Part shown: in pieces, positions 21,177 to 32,036 of the stretch
Layout of the letters: the number at the start of each line of letters is the position of its first letter
Numbering within the stretch: position 1 is the first letter of the stretch
From: Trichobilharzia regenti
Taxonomy: Eukaryota; Platyhelminthes; Trematoda; Strigeidida; Schistosomatidae
DNA length: 64,000 nt
Assembly: GCA_944472135.2 (NCBI GenBank)
Contig: OX235264.1
Span: 84,516,319-84,580,318, forward strand
Direction of reading: 5' to 3'
Program-made: the position numbers and the translations under genes
Notes under the pieces: model-generated
The model's input: the letters and a program-made list of their open reading frames with translations, nothing else
Told to the model about the DNA's origin: nothing
Databases searched by the model: none

Positions 21177-23030
21177 AAATTCATAGAGATCGATGTAAAC
21201 AGCCTGTACTAAAGAATAAGATGCATGTTTAAAAACTGCGTAAATGTTACAAAGACTACTACTTTAACAAGCATGAGATTAATCTTTAGAAAGCAACAGG
21301 TATCTGGCAAATATCAGGAATGTGTGTGTGCAGTCGATAGTAGGACACACTTCCCATTTGATTTGCATTTGGTGCTAAAAATTAGTTCACTGATCCCTTC
21401 AACTACTCGACTGATAGATTTAAAATAAAACTGAGTATAGGAAAACGAAATTCATCTATTTTGAAAGACTCTGTATGATATTTACAAATTGCTTTCTTCA
21501 TAAATCTACATTTTAATTTATACATGGGAAACAGATTACTCCAGTTGACCTAGTTTTACTAATTCTGAAAAGATTAAAAAATATAATGTGTTCAACACTA
21601 TTGATAATAATGTATTTTTTGGCTGGACGGTTTATGAGTTCATTTCATAGATTAACACAGTGCAGTAACCAAATTGCTCAGATTTTGACATTTCTTATTA
21701 CAAATCACCACTTAGAAGTTCAGCTAAACATCTGTCCTACAATTAATGACAACACTAATGTTAAAATAATTAGTTAGTTAACTATATTTGTAAACATAAG
21801 TGTGTTAATAAAAATCTTGACTAATCTAACACATAAAAGTGTCTAGGCGTACAACATATTCAGTGTTTACTTTGCCAATAAACTGACATATACACGCTTA
21901 AAACCCTCCGGAGCCAGCGATTATACGTCAGTGGTACAGTGGTTAGGAGTCTCACCGACCATGCACATGGTCCGAGGTTCGATCCCCTGCCGACGAACAC
22001 CTGATATCTATGGTTGGCCTGAGAATTTTGGGCTACCGATATCCATGCTGAAAATTCCATACTAGTACCAAAAATACAGTGTGGAATCAAGCTGTAACCA
22101 AAAATAAAAAATAAATTCATAGAGATCGATGTAAACAGCCTGTACTAAAGAATAAGATGCATGTTTAAAAACTGCGTAAATGTTACAAAGACTACTACTT
22201 TAACAAGCATGAGATTAATCTTTAGAAAGCAACAGGTATCTGGCAAATATCAGGAATGTGTGTGTGCAGTCGATAGTAGGACACACTTCCCATTTGATTT
22301 GCATTTGGTGCTAAAAATTAGTTCACTGATCCCTTCAACTACTCGACTGATAGATTTAAAATAAAACTGAGTATAGGAAAACGAAATTCATCTATTTTGA
22401 AAGACTCTGTATGATATTTACAAATTGCTTTCTTCATAAATCTACATTTTAATTTATACATGGGAAACAGATTACTCCAGTTGACCTAGTTTTACTAATT
22501 CTGAAAAGATTAAAAAATATAATGTGTTCAACACTATTGATAATAATGTATTTTTTGGCTGGACGGTTTATGAGTTCATTTCATAGATTAACACAGTGCA
22601 GTAACCAAATTGCTCAGATTTTGACATTTCTTATTACAAATCACCACTTAGAAGTTCAGCTAAACATCTGTCCTACAATTAATGACAACACTAATGTTAA
22701 AATAATTAGTTAGTTAACTATATTTGTAAACATAAGTGTGTTAATAAAAATCTTGACTAATCTAACACATAAAAGTGTCTAGGCGTACAACATATTCAGT
22801 GTTTACTTTGCCAATAAACTGACATATACACGCTTAAAACCCTCCGGAGCCAGCGATTATACGTCAGTGGTACAGTGGTTAGGAGTCTCACCGACCATGC
22901 ACATGGTCCGAGGTTCGATCCCCTGCCGACGAACACCTGATATCTATGGTTGGCCTGAGAATTTTGGGCTACCGATATCCATGCTGAAAATTCCATACTA
23001 GTACCAAAAATACAGTGTGGAATCAAGCTG
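21104..23030. repeat. Direct tandem duplication, period 936 bp
   Basis: By eye 21104-22094 and 22040-23030 are identical; each 936-bp unit ends in a C-b SINE. The small frames at 21225-21428 and 21586-21777 recur unchanged at +936 and do not look like genes. The first exact-match boundary lies inside SINE copy 1 and the last inside SINE copy 3, which fits unequal exchange between SINEs. Confidence 0.9.
21925..22110 (+). mobile_element. tRNA-derived SINE C-b, copy 2 of 3
   Basis: Head CGTCAGTGGTACAGTGG, B-box GGTTCGATCCC, and tail as in copy 1. Identical to the next copy as far as 22094. Confidence 0.85.
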
Positions 23031-23052
23031 AAATCAAAAATAAATAAGTAAA
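22861..23052 (+). mobile_element. tRNA-derived SINE C-b, copy 3 of 3
   Basis: Same as copy 2 until AATCAAGCTG (23030), after which the A-rich end differs (AAATCAAAAATAAATAAG). This unique end marks the right edge of the duplicated block. Confidence 0.85.
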
Positions 23053-23429
23053 ATAATGTTATTTATTAATGTATTGAGTTTACTAATTACGATAACGACT
23101 GAATTGAAATTCCCGCGTTTCTTTTGATAGTCAAATAAGTCACCTTGTTTCATCCTAACTTACACATCTAGATGAACTGTATTTTGGTGAGGACAAAAAA
23201 GACGACTTTTTAAACGTGCATACTTAGTTGTACTATTGTTTGCAAGTAGTTCATGTTAGTTAGATAGTATGCTTCAGGGTATAGCTGTACGTTTTCGCCA
23301 TTTTCAGAGATAACATCAAAAAGATATGTGTTTAGGAATTTTCTACTAATGGAACAACTGTCTCTGTTGATGATGATAATCTTGATTGGATCAGCTTGTC
23401 TTCACAGCTTTCCATATCTTAGTGCTCAA

Positions 23430-23690
23430 CTGTATTGGTATTAATCTTTTCACTGACCTTTGTATTTAATCGTTTTGCCATGTGTCTTATTCCTCAATGA
23501 TTTATAAACTTCATCTTAATTCATATATCTTTTGAGTGCAGGTTGATCCGAGAATCAGGCTTCTAGAAGTTCTATAAAATAAACCTTATATTTCATTTGT
23601 TTGAAACTGTTATATTTCTCAGGTTGGTTTAGTGCCCGTTGTAGACCGAATGCATTTACACCATATAATACATACTGTGTCTTTTTATGG
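23430..23690. repeat. Dispersed repeat, partner of 6420-6690
   Basis: Shares TTGATCCGAGAATCAGGC and neighbouring words with 6535-6565. The flanks from 23053 to 23430 and from 23690 to 24427 hold nothing I recognise. Confidence 0.45.
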
Positions 23691-24598
23691 CTGGTTTGTG
23701 TTCTTGGGTACGAAAACAAATTCAACATCTTCTTTGGTCAAAACATTGTTTTTCACAATTATTTACTTTTATTATAGGGTCTTCTGACTTACACATTACT
23801 GAATAAAGTGACCTTGTTCATTTGTTACAGTCAACTACCAGATCAAAGAAATGATAAACAACCACGGAAGATAATAAAAAAGTCATCATTAGAGACAGTT
23901 ATTTCATTCATAGGGAATTAATTTTTAAAGTTCATTCCATTTTGAAGTTATCTCTGAGGATAGTGTCTAGATGGATAATGAAACCTTATCAATTATACCA
24001 CTTTGTTCCGAGGAAACTGCAAAGCAATAACACCCACCTGAGCTACAACCTTCCTAGACCATTTTAAAGCCAGTTAAGCATTTCAAAGTAAACATTCAGA
24101 TTCAGATGATTAAAAATGAAATTTGAATTTTTTATAGGTGTTTTTGAAAAAAACTACTAAACTTTTATGATCTGACTGTATCCATTAATTTGAATCTATC
24201 TACTGTAGTGCTGATTTTATCACATTTCTTCTCTCCACCCTTCACTAGTTTTCAATTATTTCTATTCATAGATTTATGACTGTAGAGAATGAGGACTGTA
24301 TCATCGACAATAGTTATTTTTTCCACAAAACTTTTCTTTTCAGTATATGATGAAACATCTTGAATGCATTGGTTAACATTTATTTGGAGAGCGAAACCGA
24401 CACATTATTGTCTTAACTCAGGAAAAGAATCTATGCATCCTATTGCATAACTGACAAAACTTCCTTCACATACTCTCAATCACGAAGAAACCCTTCAGGC
24501 ACAAGAGAAGGACAATTATCCTTCAATAGCCGGCGGCTCTATCAAACACTAATAATAGCAAAAACTCAAAATTACCTGAACAGTCCGTTAGGCAGCTA

Positions 24599-25163
24599 TA
24601 CATGTAACAACAAAAGACAAGAGCCAGGCAACAGATCGTTTATTTAGGAAATCAACACGTATTTATATATTTGAACAAAGCAAGAACTACAGTTTTAGCA
24701 GAATAAAATGGTACCATCTTTTATTTCGTTGCCTTCTTGTCAGCTGCTTACATGGCAAAGACATTATTAAATATATCTACAACAACAATTTTAACATACT
24801 TGCACAGAGTTCAGTTTAAACAAAAATCAATCGATCAATATACGCATACACTAAAAATATATACATATATAAATATGCAATATTAACCACTATTTCATGT
24901 AAGTTATTATAGCTTATTCAAGCAGACAAACACAGTCTTCTGATTGGTTGTTTCTTGCTCAAGGTTATTCTATACTGCTTGTGACTGGTTTCTCAGAAAG
25001 TTTAGCCATATATCCGCGAATCGTATATGCCCACGTTAAGTCTACTGTGATCGGTTGTTGAATCAGACTGGTTCATATTTTCTAACAGCCAATATCAGTG
25101 ACCTAGGCATTGACGTAAATTAATGTCTAACAATTGGCTAGCAGCCTGCTCTCACCACATACA
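24599..25163 (+). mobile_element. Solo LTR-like element 1, with an inner insertion
   Basis: Starts TGTAACAACA at 24603, ends CTCTCACCACA at 25159, and is flanked by TACA (24599-24602 and 25160-25163). Three copies in the window share these ends and each has its own 4-bp duplication, the hallmark of an LTR insertion. This copy has an extra 219-bp stretch (24671-24889) related to the arms of the 13.8-kb inverted-repeat element. No internal retroelement genes adjoin it. Confidence 0.75.
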
Positions 25164-25377
25164 GACAATTTCATTTTCTAAGGACAAAATGAGTACTTAG
25201 AATCCAGGAGAATATTCACAACAAAGTGGCATCAAGAACTGTGTCCACAAGAATCATAAAACTACACTTCCCGTGAACGCACCTTCATTCACTCAAACAA
25301 AATCATATTGCACAACACATTATTAAGAGGTGTATACAATCAAAATGAGAAGCCTTAAAATGAGAGACTGTACAGTA

Positions 25378-25634
25378 ACAAAAATAATTTTTCTTTCCTT
25401 CACGTTTCCAGTGGAACATAGGGTTCCAGGCTAGAGGCTTAAAGTTTCTGTAGCCGTGTTTATTTTTTACAGGATGGGGTTGCTAGCCTCATGCCCAACC
25501 TTTCCGCTTCACCAGTCTCAATACTGGCTTAATGAGGTAAAGGAGTGCGTCTGTGGCCGGGGATCGAACCCCGAACGATGCACATGGTCGGCGAGCGTCC
25601 TAACCACTGTGCCACCAACGCACCACAAAAATAA
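25378..25634 (-). mobile_element. tRNA-derived SINE C-a with 10-bp target duplication
   Basis: ACAAAAATAA at 25378-25387 and 25625-25634 flanks the element. Minus strand: head GGTGCGTTGGTGGCACAGTGG, B-box GGTTCGATCCC, body GAGGCTAGCAACCCCATCC, tail TGGAACCCTATGTTCCACTGG and an A-rich end. The 60-codon frame at 25456-25638 is incidental. Confidence 0.88.
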
Positions 25635-25796
25635 ATAATAAAGATGAAACCAACATGTAATGAAATGCAAACGTCAGAATACTGATAAACAGCCCAGAAG
25701 AAAAGCGGATAACAATTACAAAGCCATTTGAAATATCCAAATAACTACAAATGTTGTGATTAGATCGTCCAGGAAAGATTTTGCAAACAATTTTCC

Positions 25797-26064
25797 CATT
25801 ATGGGTAAAATTTATTTTGATAAGGTCTCACAGTGGTATACAGTAGTATATATATGCTAATGACGTTTCGAGCATAATTTATTCCCCGTCATGATCATAT
25901 CAAGGTACTCACAAAACTTGCTAACTTGGTTTATATAATCCGATTATTTTCCATCGAAAGAAGTATTTTCTATATTTCCAGCATAACACTGTGAGACTTT
26001 ATCAAAATAAATTTTACCCATAATGAAAATATACCCTATCACAGTGCACAAGTTATATTCTTAT
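25797..26064. mobile_element. PLE remnant with inverted ends (PLE-1 lineage), no coding part
   Basis: ATGGGTAAAATTTATTTTGAT (25800-25820) and its inverse near 26002-26022 resemble the PLE-1 ends. The hammerhead-like CATGAC...ATGCTCGAAACGTC lies on the minus strand near 25868-25915. The right end has the PLE tail CACAGTGCACAAGTT...TTCTTATATC. Confidence 0.65.
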
Positions 26065-26384
26065 ATCAGTTTTTTCCGTCACATCAACTTCAAAGTAACC
26101 TACAAAATATTCAATTGTCTTACCAAAAGGAGAAGCTCTATCATTCGATATGTTAAAGCCTGAACCTTGAATACAGAAGTTTATGCAATGATAAAAATGA
26201 TGATGCACCCTTTTATACTGTTACTCATGATAAGGTTTATCTTAATCTTACCTTTATCCAGCTTTAGACAAATTTTACCCAATCTTCCTTTTTTTTAAGA
26301 TGAATTTCATCACAATTTAGTAGTTTAATAGAATCTCCGTTGATATCAAACAAAATAGCATAAAATCTCACACTATTTTTCTAA
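26065..26384. other. No recognisable feature
   Basis: AT-rich; nothing recognised. Confidence 0.5.
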
Positions 26385-26579
26385 ATTTTTTTTTATTTTT
26401 TGGTTACAGCTTGATTCCACACTGTATTTTTGGTACAAGTGTGGAATTTTCAGCATGGATATCGGTAGCCCAAAATTCTCAGGCCAACCATAGATATCAG
26501 GTGTGCGTCGGCGTGGGCTCGAACCTCGGACCATGTGCATGGTCGGCGAGAGTCCTAACCACTGTGCCACCGACGCACT
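26385..26579 (-). mobile_element. tRNA-derived SINE C-b
   Basis: Minus strand: GTGCGTCGGTGGCACAGTGG head, B-box GGTTCGAGCCC, CACCTGATATCTATGG, tail ATGCTGAAAATTCCACACTTG and A-rich end. The 65-codon minus frame over it is incidental. Confidence 0.88.
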
Positions 26580-27531
26580 AAGTCATATAAAAAGACAAAG
26601 GCTTTCAGAGAATAAATAAATATTGTGATTCAAATGAACAGGAGAAATTCTCCAAACATTTGTTTTTGTTACAATATATGTGAAAGGATTCTAAGACCGC
26701 TTCACTGTTTTGTTTAGCAATCAATATATGTCTCTCTAGCAAAACATTCAAGGACAATAACTAAAATCATCAGAAAGACGCTGTTCTCCTGCCCATAATC
26801 TCACCGTATAATTAAACATATCTGATAAATTTGAACGCTTGTCAACAATTGTTTTACAGATTTATATGACGAATTAAACAACACGAAAACGGATATCATC
26901 TTATATAAAAGTTTGAAAACAAAAATTTTTTTAATTAGATTTATTCTGCATCAATTTATGTAAACAGTACCAAATGATTTAGTCTATCCAAATTTTTCAT
27001 GTGTGTGTGTGTGTTTATGACGTTTCCATTTGTTCGTAATTTATTTTCATTTGTTTCTGTTTTGTTGCATAGGATGTCATACTTTGTCATGTGATTAAAG
27101 CGTTTTTCACACAGACGTATGAGTTGACTAACAGTAAACAGATCGAAATTTTATTCAACGCATAAATCAACTAGATATCTACTGGAAACCAGGATATACT
27201 AGCTGTTTAAAAGACTTTCAGGAACAAATATACAATTTGGAAGGTCTGTAGCATAGGATAGCTATCAATTCATAGTGGAGCCTACCTTCAGTCGTGATAA
27301 GGTCTGAGTATAAATAAACTATTTACTGTCATTTAGGTTTGAGTGAAATCCACTAAATTGTTACCGCGGGGTTTCAGCTAATAGATGACACTGAATTAAG
27401 CGTGAGAGCAGACACTTATTAAAGCACTTATTGAAGTCAGGAACTTTAGGCTGTTGGCTGTATACTCATAATTTGGTTAGTTAAGAAATTGACTTATCAA
27501 TCAACAGCGTCCGGATCAGTCATATATATAT
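26580..27531. other. No recognisable feature
   Basis: AT-rich with a short GT repeat at 27001-27014. Confidence 0.45.
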
Positions 27532-27745
27532 TGGCTGCTGTTTCATCCTAGTCTACTGTCGGGTCACAGGGGCTTAATGGTCTACAAGCTCACCTTGTAA
27601 CATGAGGTTCCTGGGTTTGAACCCCGCAGCGTGGGTGCGTAATGCTGAAGAGTCCCAAACTAAGATGAAACAGCTGTCGAGTACTCCCTGTAGGTTTTCC
27701 AATGGTTCTCTAAATAATGTCAGCTCAAGATGAAATCCTCCAACC
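27532..27745 (+). mobile_element. Hammerhead SINE family B with a short inverted 5' piece
   Basis: A plus-strand tRNA-like head (27558-27630, GGTTTGAACCC), hammerhead and tail (GGTTTTCCAATGG...ATCCTCCAACCAGTC). Just upstream, 27533-27553 (GCTGCTGTTTCATCCTAGT) is an inverted scrap of the hammerhead, so the inverted-dimer pattern is present in shortened form. Confidence 0.75.
27628..27690 (+). ncRNA. Hammerhead ribozyme motif with intact core, weakened stems
   Basis: CTGAAGA core, GAAA and GTC are all present, and stem III CAGCTGT is palindromic. Stem II GTCC/AGAT has lost its loop-closing pair, and stem I GTAATG/GAGTAC has two mismatches. Activity would depend on these helices. Confidence 0.6.
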
Positions 27746-27877
27746 AGTCACGATGATTTTTTTATAGAGTAACGGAAATAACTACAAAGTTTATTTAGTA
27801 TTCAACTGTAGTTTAATGACAGGAAACTTTCAATGAAGGTAATCATCCTATTCATGGATAATTCCCATTCAGGGATG

Positions 27878-28720
27878 AATGAAAACAAAACAAGTAGTTC
27901 AGCGAAGAGATTTTTTTCGGCGAATTCATATTCCTAGCTTTACAATCGCAACTGCACAATTGTTTTTTTGCCTGTTTTTTTAATTGCTTATAATTCTTGT
28001 ATTCATTTAAAACTCTTATGTAATTTCGTATTCTCTACTTTGTTTCTATGTGCATCCTGAGTACAACTCAATCATCAAATTATTCATATTATTACTTAAC
28101 TCCTTTTAACAACTGTTTGTGGCAACTCGTCACCTTTGTTAATACCGTAGTTTCATTAATTTCATAATTTTCTTGACCATTTTTGTATTACCTAACCCCA
28201 TCCAAAACTTCCTGATTTTCACCTGACTAGTCGAAACAACCATAATCAGTTGTACTTTTGTAACAACAGAAGATAAGGGCCAGACAACAGATCGTTTATT
28301 AAGGAAATCAACCCGAATTTATATATTTTCATGTACATTATTGTAGCTTATTCAAGCAAACAAACACACACTCCTGATTGGTTGTTTATCACAGAAAGTT
28401 GACCTTGCAACTCTTTGTGACTTTTTCTTGAATGTCAGATCATCTTCATGTTAACTGTATCTGCCTACGCCAAGTCTGCTGTGATTGGTTGTTGAATCAG
28501 TCTTGTTCATATTTTCTCAAGACCGATATTTGTGACATAAACACTGACGTAAATTAATGTCCACCAACTTTGGCTAACAGCCAGCTCTCACCACACTTTG
28601 TTTAACAAACTTAATGCACGCATACACACAAAATAACCCATATATATTTAAGATTGTACAGCTAAGAAAATGAGTTCACTGAAAAGACACGCTTTGCTGA
28701 ACTACGTACTTTGTTTTCAT
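27878..28720. mobile_element. PLE remnant (PLE-2 lineage) with inverted ends, split by a solo LTR
   Basis: Left end (27887-27965, minus) starts TAGTTCAGCGAAGAG and continues GGCGAATTCAT. Right end (28600-28720, plus) has GTACAGCTAAGAAAATGAG and GCTGAACTACG, the inverse. Sequence from about 28060 to 28258 resembles the PLE-2 3' untranslated region. No protein-coding part remains. Confidence 0.65.
28255..28599 (+). mobile_element. Solo LTR-like element 2
   Basis: TGTAACAACA (28259) to CTCTCACCACA (28595), 337 bp, flanked by CTTT (28255-28258 and 28596-28599). Same family as 24603-25159 and 57708-58002; a repeated CTGATTGGTTGTTT motif lies inside. Confidence 0.8.
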
Positions 28721-29514
28721 TAATCATCCTATTGTTACTTATCAGCTAAGTATACGCAGGGCCGTGAAAGAGCCAATATACCGTCTCACGCTTTGAACTA
28801 TGGCAAACAAAAAGGTGGCATTATTAATAGGTAGACCAACTTTGAAGTGTTCATTATGTGAGGATTTGATTGATTTCAAGGGGAAATTCCTCACAAAATA
28901 AACTTACCTGGAGACACACTGATAGCTAGGAAGCAGTAGAACCCGCACTTGACGATAAATCCACTGCTGATTACGGACTAACTAAATAGTTAAATATTTT
29001 ATAAATTATTTTCTTTGATTAAATTTTGGGCTTTTTAATTGTTACGTTACTGTATTTAGTTGCAGTCATAGAATAGTCATTTCTCACTGATATTTAAAAG
29101 AGATGAAATATTGACTACTTGTTAAAGTATTTACTCAAGCTAAAAGGAACTTTGCTTGACATAAAACCTAATCGTCGACTATTATTTATAATACTGATTT
29201 CAACTTAACGCAGATGTTACAGTCCTCCTAATGTTCCTCCTTTTTATTTCAGTATTTCATTCATTACAGCATTAGATGCTTACAAAGGCTGAAAAGATGG
29301 TAATTCATCTAAACGTATCTACAACATGAATAAATAGCCTGAAAGATATTCAAGATTAAAAGCAGAAGATGAATTCTACACCACAGTGTCTCTCTAGATC
29401 ATTTACAGTGAAGTAAGCGCTTTATTTGTATTAGAAACATAAAACAGCATGTAGTGTGTATGTTTGATTTATGTTACAAAATGTAAACATGTTTCAATTA
29501 CCAAGTTGCGAAAT
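28721..29514. other. No recognisable feature
   Basis: Nothing recognised. A good-looking donor (CCAG|GTAAGT, minus, near 28900) stands alone without a convincing exon. Confidence 0.4.
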
Positions 29515-29781
29515 TATTTCCACCTTTTAGTTAGGATACAATTGGTGGATGGTGACTAGCAGTGGAATCCAGGATGCACATTTCGTCCTATTTGGGACTC
29601 GTCAGCTGGATGTACCTGGATTCCACTGCTAGTCACCATCCACCAATTGTATCCTAACTAAATGCCCAGACATCGTCGAAGCCTCTGCACAAGAAGCCGA
29701 CATGTCAACCTGAGACCAAGCACTTCGGTCCAATCAATCGACGGGAAAATCAAAAAATCCAATTCAATATTTTCACCTTTT
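29515..29781 (-). mobile_element. Smα-type hammerhead SINE (family A), rearranged, with 14-bp target duplication
   Basis: TATTTCCACCTTTT (29515-29528) recurs with one change at 29768-29781. Minus strand: tRNA-like head start (29767 down to about 29661), then an inverted copy of the element's own tail replaces the B-box half, then the hammerhead and normal tail. The inverted parts, 29529-29573 and 29616-29660, are perfect 45-bp complements enclosing the ribozyme. Loss of the B-box suggests it is no longer well transcribed by polymerase III. Confidence 0.85.
29567..29611 (-). ncRNA. Hammerhead ribozyme, all core positions intact
   Basis: Minus strand: ATCCAG, CTGACGA (29605-29599), stem II GTCC/GGAC, GAAA (29584-29581), stem III ATG-TG-CAT, C17 at 29573, then CTGGAT. 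Same core as the 10.8-kb ribozyme. The surrounding 45-bp inverted repeat could compete with stem I. Confidence 0.85.
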
Positions 29782-30152
29782 GCTGAAAATCAATATCAGT
29801 ATGTCGACTTTTCGTTACTCCACTATGATTCTGAGAATTGGTAATACCTGTGTTGTGATCATTAAATTGATTGTACTACTACAATGCAATAAAATGATCA
29901 TATGATTGATAAAACTAAAATGGAATGATACTAAGTGAGATATTGATAACACCAGTTGATGGTATTTTCTACCGATAAGTTCTCACGACTCCTCACTGAA
30001 CATATTTCCACAGAGGTGATATCAGAATACAGAATGAACTATTTATTGATACGTATATTATAAATGATCCCATTTTAAATACAAAGAATGATCCAGACAA
30101 TTAGAGTACAGCATATTCAACAGACGACAGTTTTTCTTCCAAGTAAAGTTAA
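29782..30152. other. No recognisable feature
   Basis: AT-rich; nothing recognised. Confidence 0.5.
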
Positions 30153-30543
30153 AACGTTTCTGTAAATTTTCTATAGTTCGGTTTGTAAGGGTTTGTTATG
30201 TTCTTACGAGTTGATCACGGATTGATATCAGTTAGAGAAGCACTGAAAACCAGGGAGTACTGGACAGCTGCTGTTTCATCCTAGTTTGGGAATCATCGGA
30301 AGTACGCACCCACCAATAGGGTTCGAACTCAGGACCTTCCGGTTACGAGACAAGCTGGCTCGTATTCCATTCAGCCACTGGGACCCGATTCAATGGCCAA
30401 TGCATGAATTCTAACTTCTACCAATTCGTGATTTAGCGCGACCCCAACGATTGTCGTTGGTGGGACATCCATCCACATACGTGACATCTAATTGGACCTC
30501 ACTGGTCACGACTTCTCACTAGTGCTCAACGTTTCTATAAATT
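30153..30543 (-). mobile_element. Hammerhead SINE family B, single full-orientation copy with 16-bp target duplication
   Basis: AACGTTTCTGTAAATT (30153-30168) recurs with one change at 30528-30543. Minus strand from the right: body (GAGAAGTCGTGACCAGTG), tRNA-like head (B-box GAGTTCGAACCC region about 30320-30390), hammerhead and tail. This is the plain, non-dimeric form and defines element ends as about 30169 and 30527. Confidence 0.82.
30257..30314 (-). ncRNA. Hammerhead motif, one core change
   Basis: Minus strand core reads CCGATGA (U4 to C), stem II TTCC/GGAT, GAAA, long stem III CAGCAGCTGT, triplet GTC, CAGTAC. Confidence 0.55.
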
Positions 30544-30544
30544 C

Positions 30545-30802
30545 TCAGGAATACATATAAGGCACTTCAAACAACATGGATATCGTAACAATTCCTTGAA
30601 ACTTTTTTCTTACTTCATCTGTTGTTATTTTATAAGCTAAAGCTATGGCTACAGCTTCATGTTTAACACTGTCTATGTTCCCTTTTACCACAGCTTTCGT
30701 ACAGAACATTTTTATCCAACTTCTCGTTCCTGGACAAGGATAGATTTCACACACTTTCATAGCTGTCATTGATGAAACAAAATCTCTTTCGGAAACTTCA
30801 CC
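30545..30802 (-). CDS. Unassigned ORF, possible exon or gene remnant
   Basis: The minus-strand frame of about 85 codons has unbiased composition and contains MKVCEIYPCPGTRSWIKMFC and DEVRKKFQGIVTISML. It ends next to the target duplication of the hammerhead SINE. I do not recognise the family. No signal peptide, membrane segment or clear splice sites were seen. A TGA precedes it, so a longer product would need splicing. The amino-acid texture is more protein-like than neighbouring frames, but this is a judgement only. Confidence 0.25.
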   Translation of the reverse strand, partial: GEVSERDFVSSMTAMKVCEIYPCPGTRSWIKMFCTKAVVKGNIDSVKHEAVAIALAYKITTDEVRKKFQGIVTISMLFEVPYMYS

Positions 30803-31975
30803 TTTTCAGTGCAATGGGTGCGACTGTTCACACAATTTTTTTCTTTTGTCTGAACCAGAAAACACAAATTAAAAGCCCAGCATAACTTTTTATTGTTGCT
30901 TCACTGAATTCGATTTTTAAAAAAATGGAAACCAGATTCTCAGTGTGTTTTCCAGCAGCATATTTTGTGAATTTTTTAATTGTCAAACTGTGCAAGTAAT
31001 CTCTGACTTAATAGTCTGTTTTGTCCTTAAGAATTCGAAAGAATAAGGAATTATAAGTCTGCTATTGAAGTGAATTTCGAATAAACAGAGAGTTAACAAA
31101 TTCCAGTTGTGCAAAACTAAGAGCTGACTCCAGCTGAGTAAATGAAACTAATATGATGATCTTTAACTAATGCACTGACCAATCCCTTTCACAGATCATC
31201 GTCGCTCAATTAACCAGCTAGGGACAATTTATCCTTCACTACTAACGGGTAGTTTCAGGCAACAATAACCTATTCATTTGCACATTAGGATTTTTAAAAG
31301 GATGTCACTGGGATGTTGTTTCGAAACCAGTTGCCTCACAATTTAGTTATCGACTTAGATATTCAATGTTGCTTTGTCTTGCCAAGTAACAAAAGTCTTC
31401 TTCTTCTTATTATTATCATTTTGCTCCAAAAAGTGGCCGCCGTTGCTTTTTTTACAAATACGCATCACATTCCCAATGAATATTTTCAGCGATATCTTGA
31501 ATCATACTATGCGAAATTGTATCAGACGCGCGCTTTTCGACTACTGCGTTACATTTTGCTTATTAATAAAAGCTCTCGTTTCTGTAAAATTTTATGCCAA
31601 GTGTTTGTGGAAACTATCACAATTAGTTACCTTTCGAACACTGAATCCAAGAACACAATCTTATTGACAGGTAATACATATAACTAACTATTTGGATTTG
31701 TGGAATTTTTAAACATAAACACATCTATAATTGTATATGTTGTTGGATTTACATGTTCATGTTGCTCCAAGTCAGTGAGTTTATGGTTGACTGTGCTGAA
31801 CTATATCGTATGTTGTTTTAGTGTATAGTTGTTGTCGCTTTTTGCCCTTTTTCTGTGAACTATTTCCTTTTGTTGGTGTCGTTCTCATTGTTTTGTCCGT
31901 TATTTTCCGATTTTGAGGAGAGCAACCCAAAAAGTCGCTTCTCTCTAAACTTTATCTTAATGTAATCATTCCTTT
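30803..31975. other. No recognised gene
   Basis: Contains a 124-codon plus frame (31313-31687) rich in L/I/F with no family resemblance, likely chance in AT-rich DNA. Confidence 0.4.
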
Positions 31976-32036
31976 CTCAGGCTTGAGGCTAGCAACCTTA
32001 ACCCGTAAACAAAATTGCTAGAGAAACTTCAGTACG

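Larger units (their letters stand above)
24427..25785. repeat. Old dispersed repeat, second copy, split by a solo LTR and a SINE
   Basis: Similar to 9340-9870 in three blocks: 24427-24602, 25164-25378 and 25635-25785. The breaks coincide exactly with a solo LTR and a SINE, each with its own target duplication. The unbroken copy at 9.3 kb thus serves as a diverged empty-site reference. Confidence 0.55.

Noticed and set aside
21104..23030. CRISPR-like or satellite array
   Set aside because: Only two long units, each with an embedded SINE; no short regular repeats or spacers, and the genome is eukaryotic.
28895..28990. Micro-exon ending at CCAG|GTAAGT on the minus strand
   Set aside because: The donor is good but there is no convincing acceptor, and a single site is not enough.
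31313..31687. 124-codon plus frame as a membrane protein
   Set aside because: Hydrophobicity comes from T-rich codons; a second overlapping frame is open as well and nothing suggests selection.
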